A stretch of 64,000 bases of DNA from Bacillus paralicheniformis (GTDB lineage Bacteria; Bacillota; Bacilli; Bacillales; Bacillaceae): the NCBI RefSeq assembly GCF_001042485.2, contig NZ_LBMN02000001.1, positions 248,001-312,000 of the forward strand, in the 5' to 3' direction. The translations under genes and the position numbers were made by a program. The notes under the pieces are model-generated. The model saw only the letters and a list, made by a program, of their open reading frames with translations. It searched no databases and was not told where the DNA came from. Positions 1 through 8,786 of this stretch are shown piece by piece. The number at the start of each line of letters is the position of its first letter. The first letter of the stretch is position 1.

Positions 1-723
1 GAACAGGTTGCCGTTAAATACGGCGTTTCCAGGGAGGATCAGGATGCATTTGCCGTCAGCAGCCATCAAAAAGCCGCCAAAGCGGTCGCGGAAGGAAAGT
101 TCGAAGATGAAATCGTCCCGGTGGACGTCACCGTCAGAGAAGTGGATGAACATCACAAGCTGAAGGAGCGGACGTTTACTTTCTCCGCCGATGAAGGTGT
201 GCGCCCGGGGACAACTAAAGACGTTCTGTCAACGTTAAAACCGGCGTTTTCGGCGGACGGTTCTGTTACGGCAGGGAATTCCTCGCAGACGAGCGACGGG
301 GCGGCTGCAGTGATGATCATGGACAGAGAAAAAGCGGATGCGCTCGGGTTAAAGCCTCTGGCAAGGTTCCGTTCGTTCGCAGTCGGCGGCGTTCCGCCGG
401 AGGTGATGGGCATCGGTCCTGTTGAAGCTGTCCCAAGGGCGCTGAAGATGGCGGGACTTGAGCTCTCGGATATCGGTTTATTCGAATTAAATGAGGCGTT
501 TGCATCGCAAGCGATCCAGGTTATCAGGTCGCTTGGAATCGATGAAGAGAAAGTCAATGTCAACGGCGGAGCGATTGCGCTCGGACATCCGCTCGGCTGC
601 ACGGGAACAAAGCTGACGCTGACATTGATCCACGAAATGCGGCGGAGAAGCGAGCAATTCGGCGTTGTGACGATGTGCATCGGCGGAGGCATGGGAGCAG
701 CAGGGGTATTCGAATTAGTTTAA
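1..723 (+). CDS. fadA: Acetyl-CoA acyltransferase (3-ketoacyl-CoA thiolase), 5' end outside window
   Basis: The frame is open from base 1, so this is the C-terminal 240 residues of a thiolase of about 390 residues. It does the last step of beta-oxidation: thiolytic cleavage of 3-ketoacyl-CoA to acetyl-CoA and a shortened acyl-CoA. The conserved [14 protein letters not shown] block with the catalytic His and the C-terminal MCIGGGMG block with the second catalytic Cys are both visible. The nucleophilic Cys of the N-terminal half lies upstream of the window. fadE follows after 19 bases, as in the B. subtilis fadNAE operon (yusLKJ). Confidence 0.95.
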   Translation, partial: EQVAVKYGVSREDQDAFAVSSHQKAAKAVAEGKFEDEIVPVDVTVREVDEHHKLKERTFTFSADEGVRPGTTKDVLSTLKPAFSADGSVTAGNSSQTSDGAAAVMIMDREKADALGLKPLARFRSFAVGGVPPEVMGIGPVEAVPRALKMAGLELSDIGLFELNEAFASQAIQVIRSLGIDEEKVNVNGGAIALGHPLGCTGTKLTLTLIHEMRRRSEQFGVVTMCIGGGMGAAGVFELV

Positions 724-742
724 TCACAAGGGGGATGGAACA

Positions 743-2527
743 ATGGAACAAACAAAAGATCATATGAAAAAAGGCGGAGCCTTTCTGATCGAAGAGGTGA
801 CGGCTGATCAGCTGTTTACACCGGAAGATTTCACGGATGAACATAAAATGATCGCCAAAACGACTGAAGATTATATTCTCGGAGATGTTTTGCCATACAT
901 CGACGAAATTGAAGAGCACAATTTCGAACACTCTGTCAGGCTTCTGAAAAAAGCCGGCGAACTCGGGCTTCTCGGTGCTGACGTTCCTGAAGAGTATGGC
1001 GGACTCGGGCTCGATAAAATCAGCTCGGCGCTGATCACCGAAAAATTCTCAAGAGCGGGAAGCTTTTCGTTATCGTACGGGGCGCACGTCGGGATCGGCA
1101 CGCTTCCTATCGTATTTTTCGGAACCGAGGAGCAAAAGAAAAAGTATCTGCCGTCCCTTGCAACAGGGGAAAAATTTGCAGCCTATGCCTTAACAGAGCC
1201 GGGCTCCGGATCTGATGCATTAGGGGCAAAAACAACGGCCGTTTTGAATGAGGCGGGAACCCACTATATATTAAACGGTGAAAAGCAATGGATTACAAAC
1301 TCAGCTTTTGCCGATGTTTTCATCGTCTATGCGAAAATAGACGGCGAACATTTTTCGGCCTTCATTGTGGAAAAAGATTACGCAGGTGTTTCCACAGGGC
1401 CTGAAGAGAAAAAGATGGGCATCAAAGGCTCTTCGACCCGCACGCTCATCTTAGACCAGGTTCAAGTTCCGAAAGAAAACCTTTTAGGCGAACCGGGAAA
1501 AGGGCATGTCATCGCCTTCAATATTTTAAATATCGGCCGCTATAAGCTCGCTGTCGGGACAATCGGCGCTTCCAAACGGGTCATCGAGCTGTCCGCTTCA
1601 TACGCCAATCAGCGCCAGCAATTTAAGACGCCGATCTCAAAGTTCAGCTTAATCGGGGAAAAAATCGCCAATATGTCAGCCAAACTTTATGCGATGGAAA
1701 GCTCTGTCTATCGTACGGTCGGGCTGTTTGAAGACAAAATGGGCACCTTGAGCGAAGAAGAGCAAAAAGACGGGCGCCAGGTCGCAAAATCGATCGCTGA
1801 ATATGCAATCGAATGCTCCCTTAACAAAGTATTCGGATCTGAAACGCTTGATTATATCGTTGATGAAGGCGTCCAAATCCATGGCGGTTACGGATTCATG
1901 CAGGAATACGAAGTGGAGCGGGCTTACCGCGATTCACGGATCAACCGGATTTTTGAAGGCACAAACGAAATCAATCGTCTCATCGTCCCGGGCACCTACT
2001 TGAAAAAAGCGATGAAAGGCGAGCTTCCTCTGTTTGGGAAAGCAAAGGCGCTTCAGGAAGAACTGATGATGCTCATGCCTGAAGAACCAGGTGACGGCGT
2101 TCTCGAACAGGAAAAGTATCTGCTGAGAAACGCCAAAAAGACCGCGCTCATGATCGCGGGACTCGCCGCGCAAAAATACGGAAAAGCGCTCGACCATGAG
2201 CAGGAAATCCTCGTTAACATCGCCGACATTGTCAGCCAGGTCTACGCGATGGAAGCAGCTATTTTGCGTACTGAAAAAGCCATCCAGGCAACCGGGGAAG
2301 ACAAAAACGCCCAGAAAATTCTTTATACGCAGATTTTTGCACAAGTTGCCTTTCAGGAAATTGAAAGCCATGCCAAGGAATCGCTCATTGCGATGGAATC
2401 AGGTGATTCGCTGCGGATGATGCTGTCCGCGCTCCGCAAATTGACGCGCTTTACGCCTGTCAATGTCATTGAGAAAAAGCGCCAGGCAGCCAAGGGAGTC
2501 TTTGAAGCTGAGAAATATATCGTTTAA
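743..2527 (+). CDS. fadE: Acyl-CoA dehydrogenase
   Basis: This 594-residue flavoprotein does the first step of beta-oxidation, acyl-CoA to trans-2-enoyl-CoA with FAD reduction. The acyl-CoA dehydrogenase signature YALTEPGSGSDA lies near residue 150. The C-terminal signature with IFEGTNEINR lies near residue 403, where the Glu of FEGT is the expected catalytic base. The protein is longer than the usual 380 residues because of a C-terminal extension of about 180 residues, typical of Bacillus FadE. The ATG is preceded by a GGGGGATGG ribosome site, and a terminator follows the stop. Confidence 0.95.
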   Translation: MEQTKDHMKKGGAFLIEEVTADQLFTPEDFTDEHKMIAKTTEDYILGDVLPYIDEIEEHNFEHSVRLLKKAGELGLLGADVPEEYGGLGLDKISSALITEKFSRAGSFSLSYGAHVGIGTLPIVFFGTEEQKKKYLPSLATGEKFAAYALTEPGSGSDALGAKTTAVLNEAGTHYILNGEKQWITNSAFADVFIVYAKIDGEHFSAFIVEKDYAGVSTGPEEKKMGIKGSSTRTLILDQVQVPKENLLGEPGKGHVIAFNILNIGRYKLAVGTIGASKRVIELSASYANQRQQFKTPISKFSLIGEKIANMSAKLYAMESSVYRTVGLFEDKMGTLSEEEQKDGRQVAKSIAEYAIECSLNKVFGSETLDYIVDEGVQIHGGYGFMQEYEVERAYRDSRINRIFEGTNEINRLIVPGTYLKKAMKGELPLFGKAKALQEELMMLMPEEPGDGVLEQEKYLLRNAKKTALMIAGLAAQKYGKALDHEQEILVNIADIVSQVYAMEAAILRTEKAIQATGEDKNAQKILYTQIFAQVAFQEIESHAKESLIAMESGDSLRMMLSALRKLTRFTPVNVIEKKRQAAKGVFEAEKYIV

Positions 2528-2532
2528 ACGAA

Positions 2533-2556
2533 AAGCCCTGCTTAGGCGGGGTTTTT
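2533..2556 (+). terminator. Rho-independent terminator after fadE
   Basis: A short GC-rich stem (CCCTGC with GCGGGG, one G-U pair) is followed by five T. It ends the fad operon before yusI. Confidence 0.7.
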
Positions 2557-2642
2557 AGCTGTTATAGAATGGAGCACGGTTTTAGGTTTTTCATTCGATC
2601 TGTGTTAAAATTACCTCGATTAAATGAGAGGGGTGTGTATGT

Positions 2643-2999
2643 ATGGCTTTGGATTTTTACTGGTATCCGAAATGCGGGACATGCCGTAAAGCGAAAAAAT
2701 GGCTTGAAGACCATGGCAAAGAAATCAATGGGATACATATCGCAGAAGAGCCGCCAAGCAAGGAAAAACTGAAAGAGCTCTACGAGAAAAGCGGGCTTGA
2801 ATTGAAGAAGTTTTTCAACACGAGCGGACAAAAATACCGTGAACTCGGCTTAAAAGACAAGCTGCAAAACATGTCTGAAGATGAGCAGCTGGAACTGCTG
2901 GCTTCGGACGGTATGCTGATCAAACGCCCGATTGCGACAGACGGCAGTAAAGTAACGGTCGGTTTTAAAGAAGATCAGTTTAAGACATACTGGTTATAA
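2643..2999 (+). CDS. yusI: ArsC/Spx-family thioredoxin-fold protein
   Basis: A 118-residue protein of the ArsC/Spx family. A CGTC motif sits at Cys11-Cys14 right after the first beta strand ([16 protein letters not shown]), and the RP turn (KRPI) expected in this fold is near residue 98. Spx-type members bind RNA polymerase and ArsC-type members reduce arsenate. The sequence does not say which role applies, and B. subtilis YusI has no firm function known to me. The start has a strong upstream GAGAGGGGTG. Confidence 0.85.
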   Translation: MALDFYWYPKCGTCRKAKKWLEDHGKEINGIHIAEEPPSKEKLKELYEKSGLELKKFFNTSGQKYRELGLKDKLQNMSEDEQLELLASDGMLIKRPIATDGSKVTVGFKEDQFKTYWL

Positions 3000-3060
3000 C
3001 CCATCAAAATATGATATCTTCAATGTAGGATCGATTAAAACACTTTATGGAGGGGTTAGC

Positions 3061-3444
3061 ATGAGCACACCGAAAGAGTTGCGTTATTCAGAAGAACACG
3101 AATGGGTGAAAACAGAAGGAGATAAAGTCAGAATCGGCATTACAGACTTCGCCCAATCCGAACTTGGAGACATCGTATTTGTCGAGCTTCCTGAAGTGGG
3201 AGACGAAATCAAAGCGGACGAGCCTTTTGGCAGCGTTGAATCCGTAAAGACCGTTTCTGAGCTGTATGCCCCGATCAACGGAAAAGTGGTCGAAGTGAAC
3301 GAAGATCTGGAAGACAGCCCTGAATTCGTCAACGAGTCTCCGTATGAAAAGGCTTGGATGATTATCGTCGAGCCGTCCGATGCTTCTGAAATCGAAAATC
3401 TGATGACAGCCGAGCAATATGAGGACATGATAAAAGAAGACTAA
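3061..3444 (+). CDS. gcvH: Glycine cleavage system H protein
   Basis: A 127-residue lipoyl carrier. Lys63 in ESVKTVSE is the lipoylation site. It shuttles the aminomethyl group between P and T proteins of glycine cleavage. In B. subtilis it is also the first acceptor of octanoate from LipM, and LipL then moves the lipoyl precursor to E2 subunits, so it connects to lipA at 38.8 kb. The gene has its own AGGGG ribosome site and, as in B. subtilis, is separate from the gcvT-P genes. Confidence 0.97.
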   Translation: MSTPKELRYSEEHEWVKTEGDKVRIGITDFAQSELGDIVFVELPEVGDEIKADEPFGSVESVKTVSELYAPINGKVVEVNEDLEDSPEFVNESPYEKAWMIIVEPSDASEIENLMTAEQYEDMIKED

Positions 3445-3504
3445 GGATTATTCAGGATAGCCATGTGTCGTTTGGATACTCTATATCAAGAGGGGGTGTC
3501 CAAA

Positions 3505-3741
3505 TTGACGCTGAAAAAAGAACGTATTGATATTACAGAACATGTGGAAAGCCGATTGAAAAACGGCGGAATGCAGCTGTACCATGAGAATGAGCTGATC
3601 GGCCGAATGACCGGCAAGGATCAATACGAGTTGAAATCTGGATATTCATTCCAAGACGAAAGATTTTACAAAACGGCGGATACCGTAAGCGGTCCGGATG
3701 CTAAATATGTAGACTGTGATGACCACCAAGGCTGGTGTTAA
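3505..3741 (+). CDS. yusG: Conserved hypothetical protein YusG
   Basis: A 78-residue protein of unknown function with an acidic C-terminus ending in YVDCDDHQGWC. I chose the TTG at 3505 because an AGGGGGTG ribosome site lies 7-8 bases upstream. The longer ATG at 3463 has no such site, and the TTG start gives the length I recall for B. subtilis YusG. A terminator follows directly. Confidence 0.8.
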   Translation: MTLKKERIDITEHVESRLKNGGMQLYHENELIGRMTGKDQYELKSGYSFQDERFYKTADTVSGPDAKYVDCDDHQGWC

Positions 3742-3748
3742 TCGAGTC

Positions 3749-3777
3749 AGGCGGTGAATATTCACTGCCTTTTTTTA
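3749..3777 (+). terminator. Terminator after yusG
   Basis: AGGCGGTGAA pairs with TTCACTGCCT (one G-U pair), followed by seven T. Confidence 0.85.
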
Positions 3778-3802
3778 CAAGTAAATCATTAAAGGTGATC
3801 AT

Positions 3803-4147
3803 ATGCCGGAAAATGAAAAAGTCATGATCGTCGAAGGGAAATCAGATAAGCAAAAAGTGAAGCATGTCATCGAAGAGCCCGTGGACATCATTTGCACAAA
3901 CGGAACGATCAGCCAGGCAAAACTCGATGAATTCGCCGAGACGCTGTTTGATAAAGACGTTTATATCCTGGTGGATGCCGATGAATCAGGGGAAAAGCTC
4001 CGCCGTCAGCTGATGAGGGAGCTCCCCCAAGCTTCGCATCTATACATCGATAGGGTATACAAAGAAGTCGCTTCCGCCCCGAGTCAGCATGTTGCAGAAG
4101 TATTATTTCGTTCAAACATCCGGGTACATACAAAATATTTATTATAA
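3803..4147 (+). CDS. yusF: TOPRIM-domain protein YusF
   Basis: A 114-residue stand-alone TOPRIM domain. The catalytic Glu is in MIVEGKSD at the N-terminus, and the metal-binding DxD lies in LVDADESGEKL near residue 55. Such domains resemble RNase M5 and primase-type phosphotransfer enzymes, so a small nuclease or RNA-processing role is possible. No substrate can be read from the sequence. It precedes yusE by 25 bases and is probably cotranscribed. Confidence 0.85.
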   Translation: MPENEKVMIVEGKSDKQKVKHVIEEPVDIICTNGTISQAKLDEFAETLFDKDVYILVDADESGEKLRRQLMRELPQASHLYIDRVYKEVASAPSQHVAEVLFRSNIRVHTKYLL

Positions 4148-4172
4148 AACGTATTGAGGTGCGGTTTAACAG

Positions 4173-4481
4173 ATGCAAGAACTTCAAGAAAAAGAGCTGA
4201 CACGGCTTGAACATGAGACCTGTCTTCTATATGTATACACGCCGTTCTGCGGAACGTGTCAGCTGGCCGGAAGAATGCTGGAAGTCGTTGATGAAATGAT
4301 AAAGGACATTCCTTTTTATAAAAACAATCTCAATTATTCCCCGGCATTTGCCAAGCAGCAGGAAATAGAAAGCGTTCCGTGCTTTATCCTTTACAAAAAC
4401 GGGCAAGTCGTCAAAAAAGAATACGCTTTTCACTCCGTTTCCTACTTATACGATACGATTAAACAAAATGTTGTGGATTAA
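4173..4481 (+). CDS. yusE: Thioredoxin-like protein YusE
   Basis: A 102-residue single thioredoxin domain with CGTC at Cys26-Cys29 in place of the classical CGPC. The cis-Pro region SVPCFILY is near residue 70. It probably acts in cytosolic thiol-disulfide exchange, since no signal peptide is present. It follows yusF closely. The partner protein is unknown. Confidence 0.85.
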   Translation: MQELQEKELTRLEHETCLLYVYTPFCGTCQLAGRMLEVVDEMIKDIPFYKNNLNYSPAFAKQQEIESVPCFILYKNGQVVKKEYAFHSVSYLYDTIKQNVVD

Positions 4482-4602
4482 GGGCGGTTTTGACATATTT
4501 CTCGGGAAATAACCAGCAAAAACTTGTCGAGCAATTCCTAAAGGAACTCCTGCGGAAGACAGAGAATCTGTAAGTATGACCAATTTACAGGAGGTTATAC
4601 AG

Positions 4603-4959
4603 TTGGAGAAAATGGGATTGATAGAAAGAGAGGACAAGGCTCTTTTTTTAAAACCTCTATTATCTACAACGGCTTTGCTGATTACGTTTCAAGGCGAGAA
4701 AGAAGCTTTTACGTTAGCGATCAACGAAAAAGGGGAAATGGAGAAATCTTCTCTTGCAGAAAAAGCTCATTTGACCTTTTTTGGAGAGCAAAGCGAGATT
4801 ATTGACCTTCTTCACGGCGATATTTCATTGCAGCATCTCGTACAGCGCGGCACTGTTCAAGTAAAAGGCTCTTTCAGAGCTTTATTGAAGCTTGAAGCGA
4901 TTTTATGGCTGACGGACGGCTTTTTTAAAAACAGCGATCTTTATTCAGAGACATTTTAA
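4603..4959 (+). CDS. yusD: SCP2-like small protein YusD
   Basis: A protein of about 118 residues that resembles the sterol-carrier-protein-2 type fold (TLAINEKG in the middle and a lipid-pocket-like C-terminal half). I prefer the TTG at 4603, which has AGGAGG 8 bases upstream. An in-frame ATG at 4576 lies upstream of that site and lacks its own. Function is unknown. A role with lipid or acyl-CoA would fit the family. Confidence 0.65.
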   Translation: MEKMGLIEREDKALFLKPLLSTTALLITFQGEKEAFTLAINEKGEMEKSSLAEKAHLTFFGEQSEIIDLLHGDISLQHLVQRGTVQVKGSFRALLKLEAILWLTDGFFKNSDLYSETF

Positions 4960-5058
4960 AAATTTGAAAAATCGGCACATTCCGTGTATAAGTCAGACAG
5001 GGACGGGCGTTTACGTTCGTCTCTTTTCGCCGTAGGCCGATTGTCTTACGAAAAATAG

Positions 5059-5087
5059 TTGACAACTATTTTTTCGCATGATATCCT
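5059..5087 (+). promoter_or_regulatory. Sigma-A promoter of metNPQ leader
   Basis: TTGACA (5059-5064) and TATCCT (5082-5087) are separated by 17 bases. They lie about 45 bases before the S-box leader. Confidence 0.8.
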
Positions 5088-5132
5088 ACTTTAAGAATTC
5101 CGATCATAATAATCAAAAAATAAATATATGTT

Positions 5133-5296
5133 TCTCTTATCCAGAGAGGTGGAGGGAAGTGCCCTATGAAACCCGGCAACCATCAACACGTGTTGAAATG
5201 GTGCCAATTCACGCGAAGCGTTATGCTTTGAAAGATGAGAGAAAGGCCCAGACTATTCAAAAGCCTTTCTGCTCATGTGTGCAGAAAGGCTTTTTT
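5133..5296 (+). promoter_or_regulatory. SAM-I (S-box) riboswitch with terminator
   Basis: The leader carries the S-box landmarks: CTCTTATCCAGAGAGGTGGA at the start, then a GGAAGTGCCC-type box, AAACCCGGCAACC, GGTGCCAATTC and the closing GATGAGAG near 5235. A strong terminator follows (AAGCCTTTCTGC pairing with GCAGAAAGGCTT, then T6, 5261-5296). By family knowledge, SAM binding stabilises the terminator, and low SAM allows antitermination and expression of metNPQ. Bases 4960-5132 hold only the promoter and no gene. Confidence 0.96.
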
Positions 5297-5357
5297 CATT
5301 GTTTGATCAGGAATTTAGACAACTATGAGAATTGAGCAAGAAAGCAGGTGATGGCTT

Positions 5358-6383
5358 TTGATAAATCTTCAAAATGTTTCAAAGATTTATCGGTCAAAGC
5401 ATGGAGATGTCAATGCTGTCCAGGATGTCACCCTTACGATTAAAAAAGGTGAAATCTTCGGAATTATTGGATATAGCGGAGCTGGAAAAAGCTCCTTGAT
5501 CCGTCTTTTGAACGGACTTGAACAGCCGACTTCAGGCACGGTTGAAGTAGCCGGCAGAACAATCAGTGAGATCAAAGGGAAGAAGTTGAGGAATGCAAGG
5601 CAGGAAATCAGCATGATTTTCCAGCATTTCAACCTATTGTGGTCAAGAACGGTCCGCGACAATATTGCGTTTCCGCTGGAGATCGCCGGTGTCAGCAAAG
5701 CAAAACGTCTGAAAAGAGTCGCTGAACTGATAAAGCTTGTCGGTCTTGAAGGCAAGGAAAACGCCTATCCTTCACAGCTTAGCGGAGGCCAAAAGCAGCG
5801 CGTCGGCATCGCGCGGGCGCTCGCAAACAATCCGAAAGTTCTCTTATGCGATGAAGCGACATCAGCGCTTGATCCGCAGACGACTGACTCGATCCTGGGT
5901 CTTCTGTCTGATATCAATGAAAGGCTCGGACTGACCATTGTCCTGATCACTCATGAAATGCATGTCATCAGGAAAATCTGCCACAGAGTGGCCGTCATGG
6001 AAAACGGAAAAGTCGTGGAAGAAGGCGATGTGCTGAACGTATTCCTCAAGCCGAAGGAAGAAATGACAAAGCGCTTTGTTCAGCAGGTAACAGAACCGGT
6101 GGAAACACAGGAAACGCTGAAGCATTTCCTCGAAGAAACGACATCCGGGCGGACGATCAAGCTCACCTTCGTCGGTGAAGCGGCCGAATCGCCGCTGATC
6201 ACACAGATCATTCGGAAGTTCGATGTTGAAGTCAACATCCTTCAAGGCAAAATCTCGCAAACTCAGGACGGCGCATACGGTTCATTGTTCATTCATGTCG
6301 ACGGACATGAAAACGAGGTCAATGATGTGGTCGATTTCATCAAGAGCCGCCAAGTAGAAGCAGAGGTGATCACGAATGTTTGA
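5358..6383 (+). CDS. metN: Methionine ABC transporter ATP-binding protein
   Basis: A 341-residue ATPase of the methionine importer. Walker A GYSGAGKSS has Lys44. The signature QLSGGQKQR is near residue 140 and Walker B VLLCDEATSALD near 162. A C-terminal NIL domain (from about residue 265) senses methionine in this family. The start is a TTG at 5358 with AGGTGA upstream. The ATG at 5351 is out of frame. The stop overlaps metP by 8 bases, so translation is coupled. Confidence 0.97.
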   Translation: MINLQNVSKIYRSKHGDVNAVQDVTLTIKKGEIFGIIGYSGAGKSSLIRLLNGLEQPTSGTVEVAGRTISEIKGKKLRNARQEISMIFQHFNLLWSRTVRDNIAFPLEIAGVSKAKRLKRVAELIKLVGLEGKENAYPSQLSGGQKQRVGIARALANNPKVLLCDEATSALDPQTTDSILGLLSDINERLGLTIVLITHEMHVIRKICHRVAVMENGKVVEEGDVLNVFLKPKEEMTKRFVQQVTEPVETQETLKHFLEETTSGRTIKLTFVGEAAESPLITQIIRKFDVEVNILQGKISQTQDGAYGSLFIHVDGHENEVNDVVDFIKSRQVEAEVITNV

Positions 6384-7044
6384 AAAACTGTTTCCAAACG
6401 TAGATATGGAGCAGCTGTGGGAAGCTACGTATGAAACGATATATATGACAGGAATTTCCCTATTGTTTGCTTTTATCATCGGAGTGATTCTCGGTATGCT
6501 GCTGTATTTGACTTCAAAAGGAAACATTTGGCAGAATCGGGTCGTGAACGGTGTCATCTCGGCAATCGTCAATGTGTTCAGGTCTATTCCTTTTATCATA
6601 TTGATTATTTTGCTGCTCGGTTTCACAAAGTTTTTAATGAACACGATCCTGGGACCGAATGCCGCACTTCCGGCTTTGATTATCGCATCCGCTCCCTTCT
6701 ATGCCCGCCTGGTTGAAATCGCTTTGCGCGAAGTTGATAAGGGCGTGATTGAAGCGGCGAAATCGATGGGAGCCAAAACATCGACGATCATATTTAAAGT
6801 GCTCCTGCCCGAATCGATGCCGGCCTTGATCTCTGGCATTACGGTTACGGCGATTGCACTGATCGGTTCGACGGCGATGGCCGGAGCAATCGGTTCAGGC
6901 GGACTCGGGAACCTTGCCTATGTAAACGGCTTTCAGATGAACAATCCCGATATTATACTGATCGCCACTATTTTCATCTTAGCTATTGTGTTCATCATCC
7001 AGTTTATCGGGGATTTTATAACAAATAAATTAGACAAACGTTAG
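6376..7044 (+). CDS. metP: Methionine ABC transporter permease
   Basis: A 222-residue membrane protein with about five hydrophobic segments and the ABC permease EAA loop near residues 120-150 (EAAKSMGAKTSTIIFKVLLP), which docks on MetN. It forms the membrane channel of the methionine importer. It overlaps metN and is followed by metQ after 13 bases. Confidence 0.96.
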   Translation: MFEKLFPNVDMEQLWEATYETIYMTGISLLFAFIIGVILGMLLYLTSKGNIWQNRVVNGVISAIVNVFRSIPFIILIILLLGFTKFLMNTILGPNAALPALIIASAPFYARLVEIALREVDKGVIEAAKSMGAKTSTIIFKVLLPESMPALISGITVTAIALIGSTAMAGAIGSGGLGNLAYVNGFQMNNPDIILIATIFILAIVFIIQFIGDFITNKLDKR

Positions 7045-7057
7045 GGAGGACATCAAC

Positions 7058-7888
7058 ATGAAAAAAGGTTTATTAACAGCTTTATTCATCATTTTTGCAG
7101 GCGTTTTGGCCGCTTGCGGATCTTCCAGCAGCGAAGGGGATAAAGACAGCAAAGTCATCACAGTCGGAGCGACGCCGACGCCTCACGCTGAAATCCTTGA
7201 AGAAGCAAAGCCGCTTTTGAAAGAAAAAGGCTATGAGCTTAAAATCAAAAATTTCACGGACTACAAACTGATCAACAAAGCGCTTGCAACGAAAGATCTC
7301 GATGCGAACTATTTCCAGCACGTCCCGTATCTTGAACAGGAAATGAAAGAAAATAAAGATTATGATCTTGTTAACGTCGGCGCGGTACACCTTGAGCCAT
7401 TCGGCATTTACTCTAAAAAGTATAAATCTTTAAAAGACCTTCCTGACGGTGCAAAAATTATTATGAGCAACAACGCGGCTGAACAGGGCCGCATGCTTGC
7501 AATGCTTGAAAATGCCGGACTGATCAAGCTGAAATCAGGCATTGAAAAAGTGGATGCGACAGTAAAAGACATTGCAGAAAATAAGAAAAACCTCAAAATC
7601 AAAAATGATGTGGCGCCTGAAATGACAGCAAAAGCATACGAAGCCAATGAAGCTGACGCAGTGTTCATCAATGTGAACTACGCGATCCAAAACAAGCTGA
7701 ATCCGAAAACTGATTCAATCGAACTTGAGTCTCCAAAAGACAATCCTTACGCTAACATCATCGCCGTCCGAAAAGGCGACGAAGATTCTGACAAAGTGAA
7801 AGCTCTGATGGACGTATTGCGCTCTGATGACATCAAAAAGTTCATCGACAAAAAATATGAAGGCTCTGTCATTTCTGTTTCTGAGTAA
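7058..7888 (+). CDS. metQ: Methionine-binding lipoprotein
   Basis: A 276-residue NlpA/MetQ family substrate-binding lipoprotein. The N-terminus is a lipoprotein signal with lipobox LAAC at Cys20, so it is anchored on the outer face of the membrane. It delivers D- and L-methionine to MetP. It is the last gene of the S-box operon and has GGGAGGA before the ATG. A terminator lies 11 bases after the stop. Confidence 0.97.
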   Translation: MKKGLLTALFIIFAGVLAACGSSSSEGDKDSKVITVGATPTPHAEILEEAKPLLKEKGYELKIKNFTDYKLINKALATKDLDANYFQHVPYLEQEMKENKDYDLVNVGAVHLEPFGIYSKKYKSLKDLPDGAKIIMSNNAAEQGRMLAMLENAGLIKLKSGIEKVDATVKDIAENKKNLKIKNDVAPEMTAKAYEANEADAVFINVNYAIQNKLNPKTDSIELESPKDNPYANIIAVRKGDEDSDKVKALMDVLRSDDIKKFIDKKYEGSVISVSE

Positions 7889-7899
7889 ATGAAAGAACA

Positions 7900-7929
7900 C
7901 CCCGGTTTCGAAGAAAACCGGGGTTTTTT
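7900..7929 (+). terminator. Terminator of metNPQ
   Basis: CCCCGGTTT pairs with AAACCGGGG, followed by six T. Confidence 0.93.
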
Positions 7930-7995
7930 CGCGTATTTTTTGAAAAGAGGCTCATAATAAAAAAAGACTACCAACTGAAAATGGAGGAACAAAAC

Positions 7996-8364
7996 GTGAA
8001 TCAGCATGAATCAGAAAGCATTATCGAATCTGCACTGCATGAATATAAAGCAGGGATCGGCATCTTTTCCGAAAAAATGCCCGGAATTGCCGCCAAATAC
8101 AACGAATTTACCGAGGAATGCTTTAAAAAAGGCGCGCTCAGCGAAAAGGATAAGCAGCTGATCGCACTGGGCATCAGTGTGAATACTCAGGATGAATATT
8201 GCATTATTTATCATATCAAGGGCTGCCTGGATTGCGGAGCGTCGGAGGAAGAAATTCTTGAAGCAGTCGGCGTAACTGCGGCATTTGGCGGAGGCGCGGC
8301 CATGAGCCAAGCTGTCACACTCGTTCTGCAGGCGATGGAAGAATTCCAGCAAATGAAGCATTGA
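7996..8364 (+). CDS. yurZ: Carboxymuconolactone decarboxylase-like (AhpD-type) protein YurZ
   Basis: A 122-residue helical protein of the carboxymuconolactone decarboxylase/AhpD superfamily. The family's paired cysteines appear here as [15 protein letters not shown] rather than the canonical CxxCxxxH, so peroxidase activity is uncertain. I chose the GTG at 7996 because GGAGGA lies 7 bases upstream. The ATG at 7981 precedes that site and has none of its own. It lies between metQ and an uncharacterised small gene. Confidence 0.8.
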   Translation: MNQHESESIIESALHEYKAGIGIFSEKMPGIAAKYNEFTEECFKKGALSEKDKQLIALGISVNTQDEYCIIYHIKGCLDCGASEEEILEAVGVTAAFGGGAAMSQAVTLVLQAMEEFQQMKH

Positions 8365-8459
8365 TTTTTCGTCCGTGAAAGCATATTGAAAGCACACACA
8401 TTTTTGCAGAGTTTGTATATAACTGGTACTATGTAAGAAAATCTCTGAAAGGATGATTC

Positions 8460-8654
8460 ATTATTTGTTCAAGCCAAGATCAGCTTGACCTTGAATTCAC
8501 GGCCGAAATGGAAAAAGCGATGCACAAGTCGCATGGAATGGGGTACGAAGAGTACAGCAGAAGCCATGTGAACCGGCTTGAAGTTGAGAAAAGACGTGAA
8601 AAGCAGTATCAAAAAAGCAAGCAGATCGTATCAGACTTACCCATGATCGGATAA
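8460..8654 (+). CDS. Small conserved-looking protein, possible ATT start
   Basis: The frame encodes up to 64 residues (ICSSQDQLDLEFTAEMEK near the start, then a charged KRREKQYQK helix and LPMIG at the end). The only good ribosome site (GAAAGGATG, 8447-8455) sits 5-8 bases before two ATT codons at 8460 and 8463. The frame is closed by TGA at 8454, so the start would be ATT. Otherwise translation begins at the internal ATG at 8508 (48 residues), which has only a weak site. I do not recognise the family. Confidence 0.5.
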   Translation: MICSSQDQLDLEFTAEMEKAMHKSHGMGYEEYSRSHVNRLEVEKRREKQYQKSKQIVSDLPMIG

Positions 8655-8709
8655 AACGCGAGGGGGGCGGATGTGTCGATCCGTCCTTCTCCATGTTCTT
8701 AAAAGCCGC

Positions 8710-8738
8710 TTGACCATAATTAAAGGAAAAGGTAAAAT
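8710..8738 (+). promoter_or_regulatory. Sigma-A promoter of czcD
   Basis: TTGACC (8710-8715) and TAAAAT (8733-8738) are 17 bases apart, just upstream of the palindrome and the czcD ribosome site. Confidence 0.75.
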
Positions 8739-8742
8739 TTAA

Positions 8743-8762
8743 ATATGAATACATGATCATAT
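8743..8762 (+). promoter_or_regulatory. Putative CzrA (ArsR-family) operator
   Basis: ATATGA (8743-8748) and TCATAT (8757-8762) form an imperfect palindrome overlapping the expected transcription start of czcD. It resembles the ATATGAA...TTCATAT operators bound by CzrA/SmtB-type repressors. Zinc-responsive repression of czcD is an inference from that resemblance. Confidence 0.6.
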
Positions 8763-8786
8763 ACTGATTTAAGAGGGGGATTTAAA

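Noticed and set aside
153-692. Long reverse-strand open frame across fadA
   Set aside because: It is the antisense shadow of a clear thiolase gene and has no ribosome site or recognisable protein.
5078-5335. An 85-codon open frame across the metN leader
   Set aside because: It lies over the S-box aptamer and its terminator. The conserved RNA landmarks explain this sequence better than a protein.
5351-5357. ATG at 5351 as the metN start
   Set aside because: It is out of frame with the ATPase. The in-frame TTG at 5358 gives the expected N-terminus MINLQNVSK.
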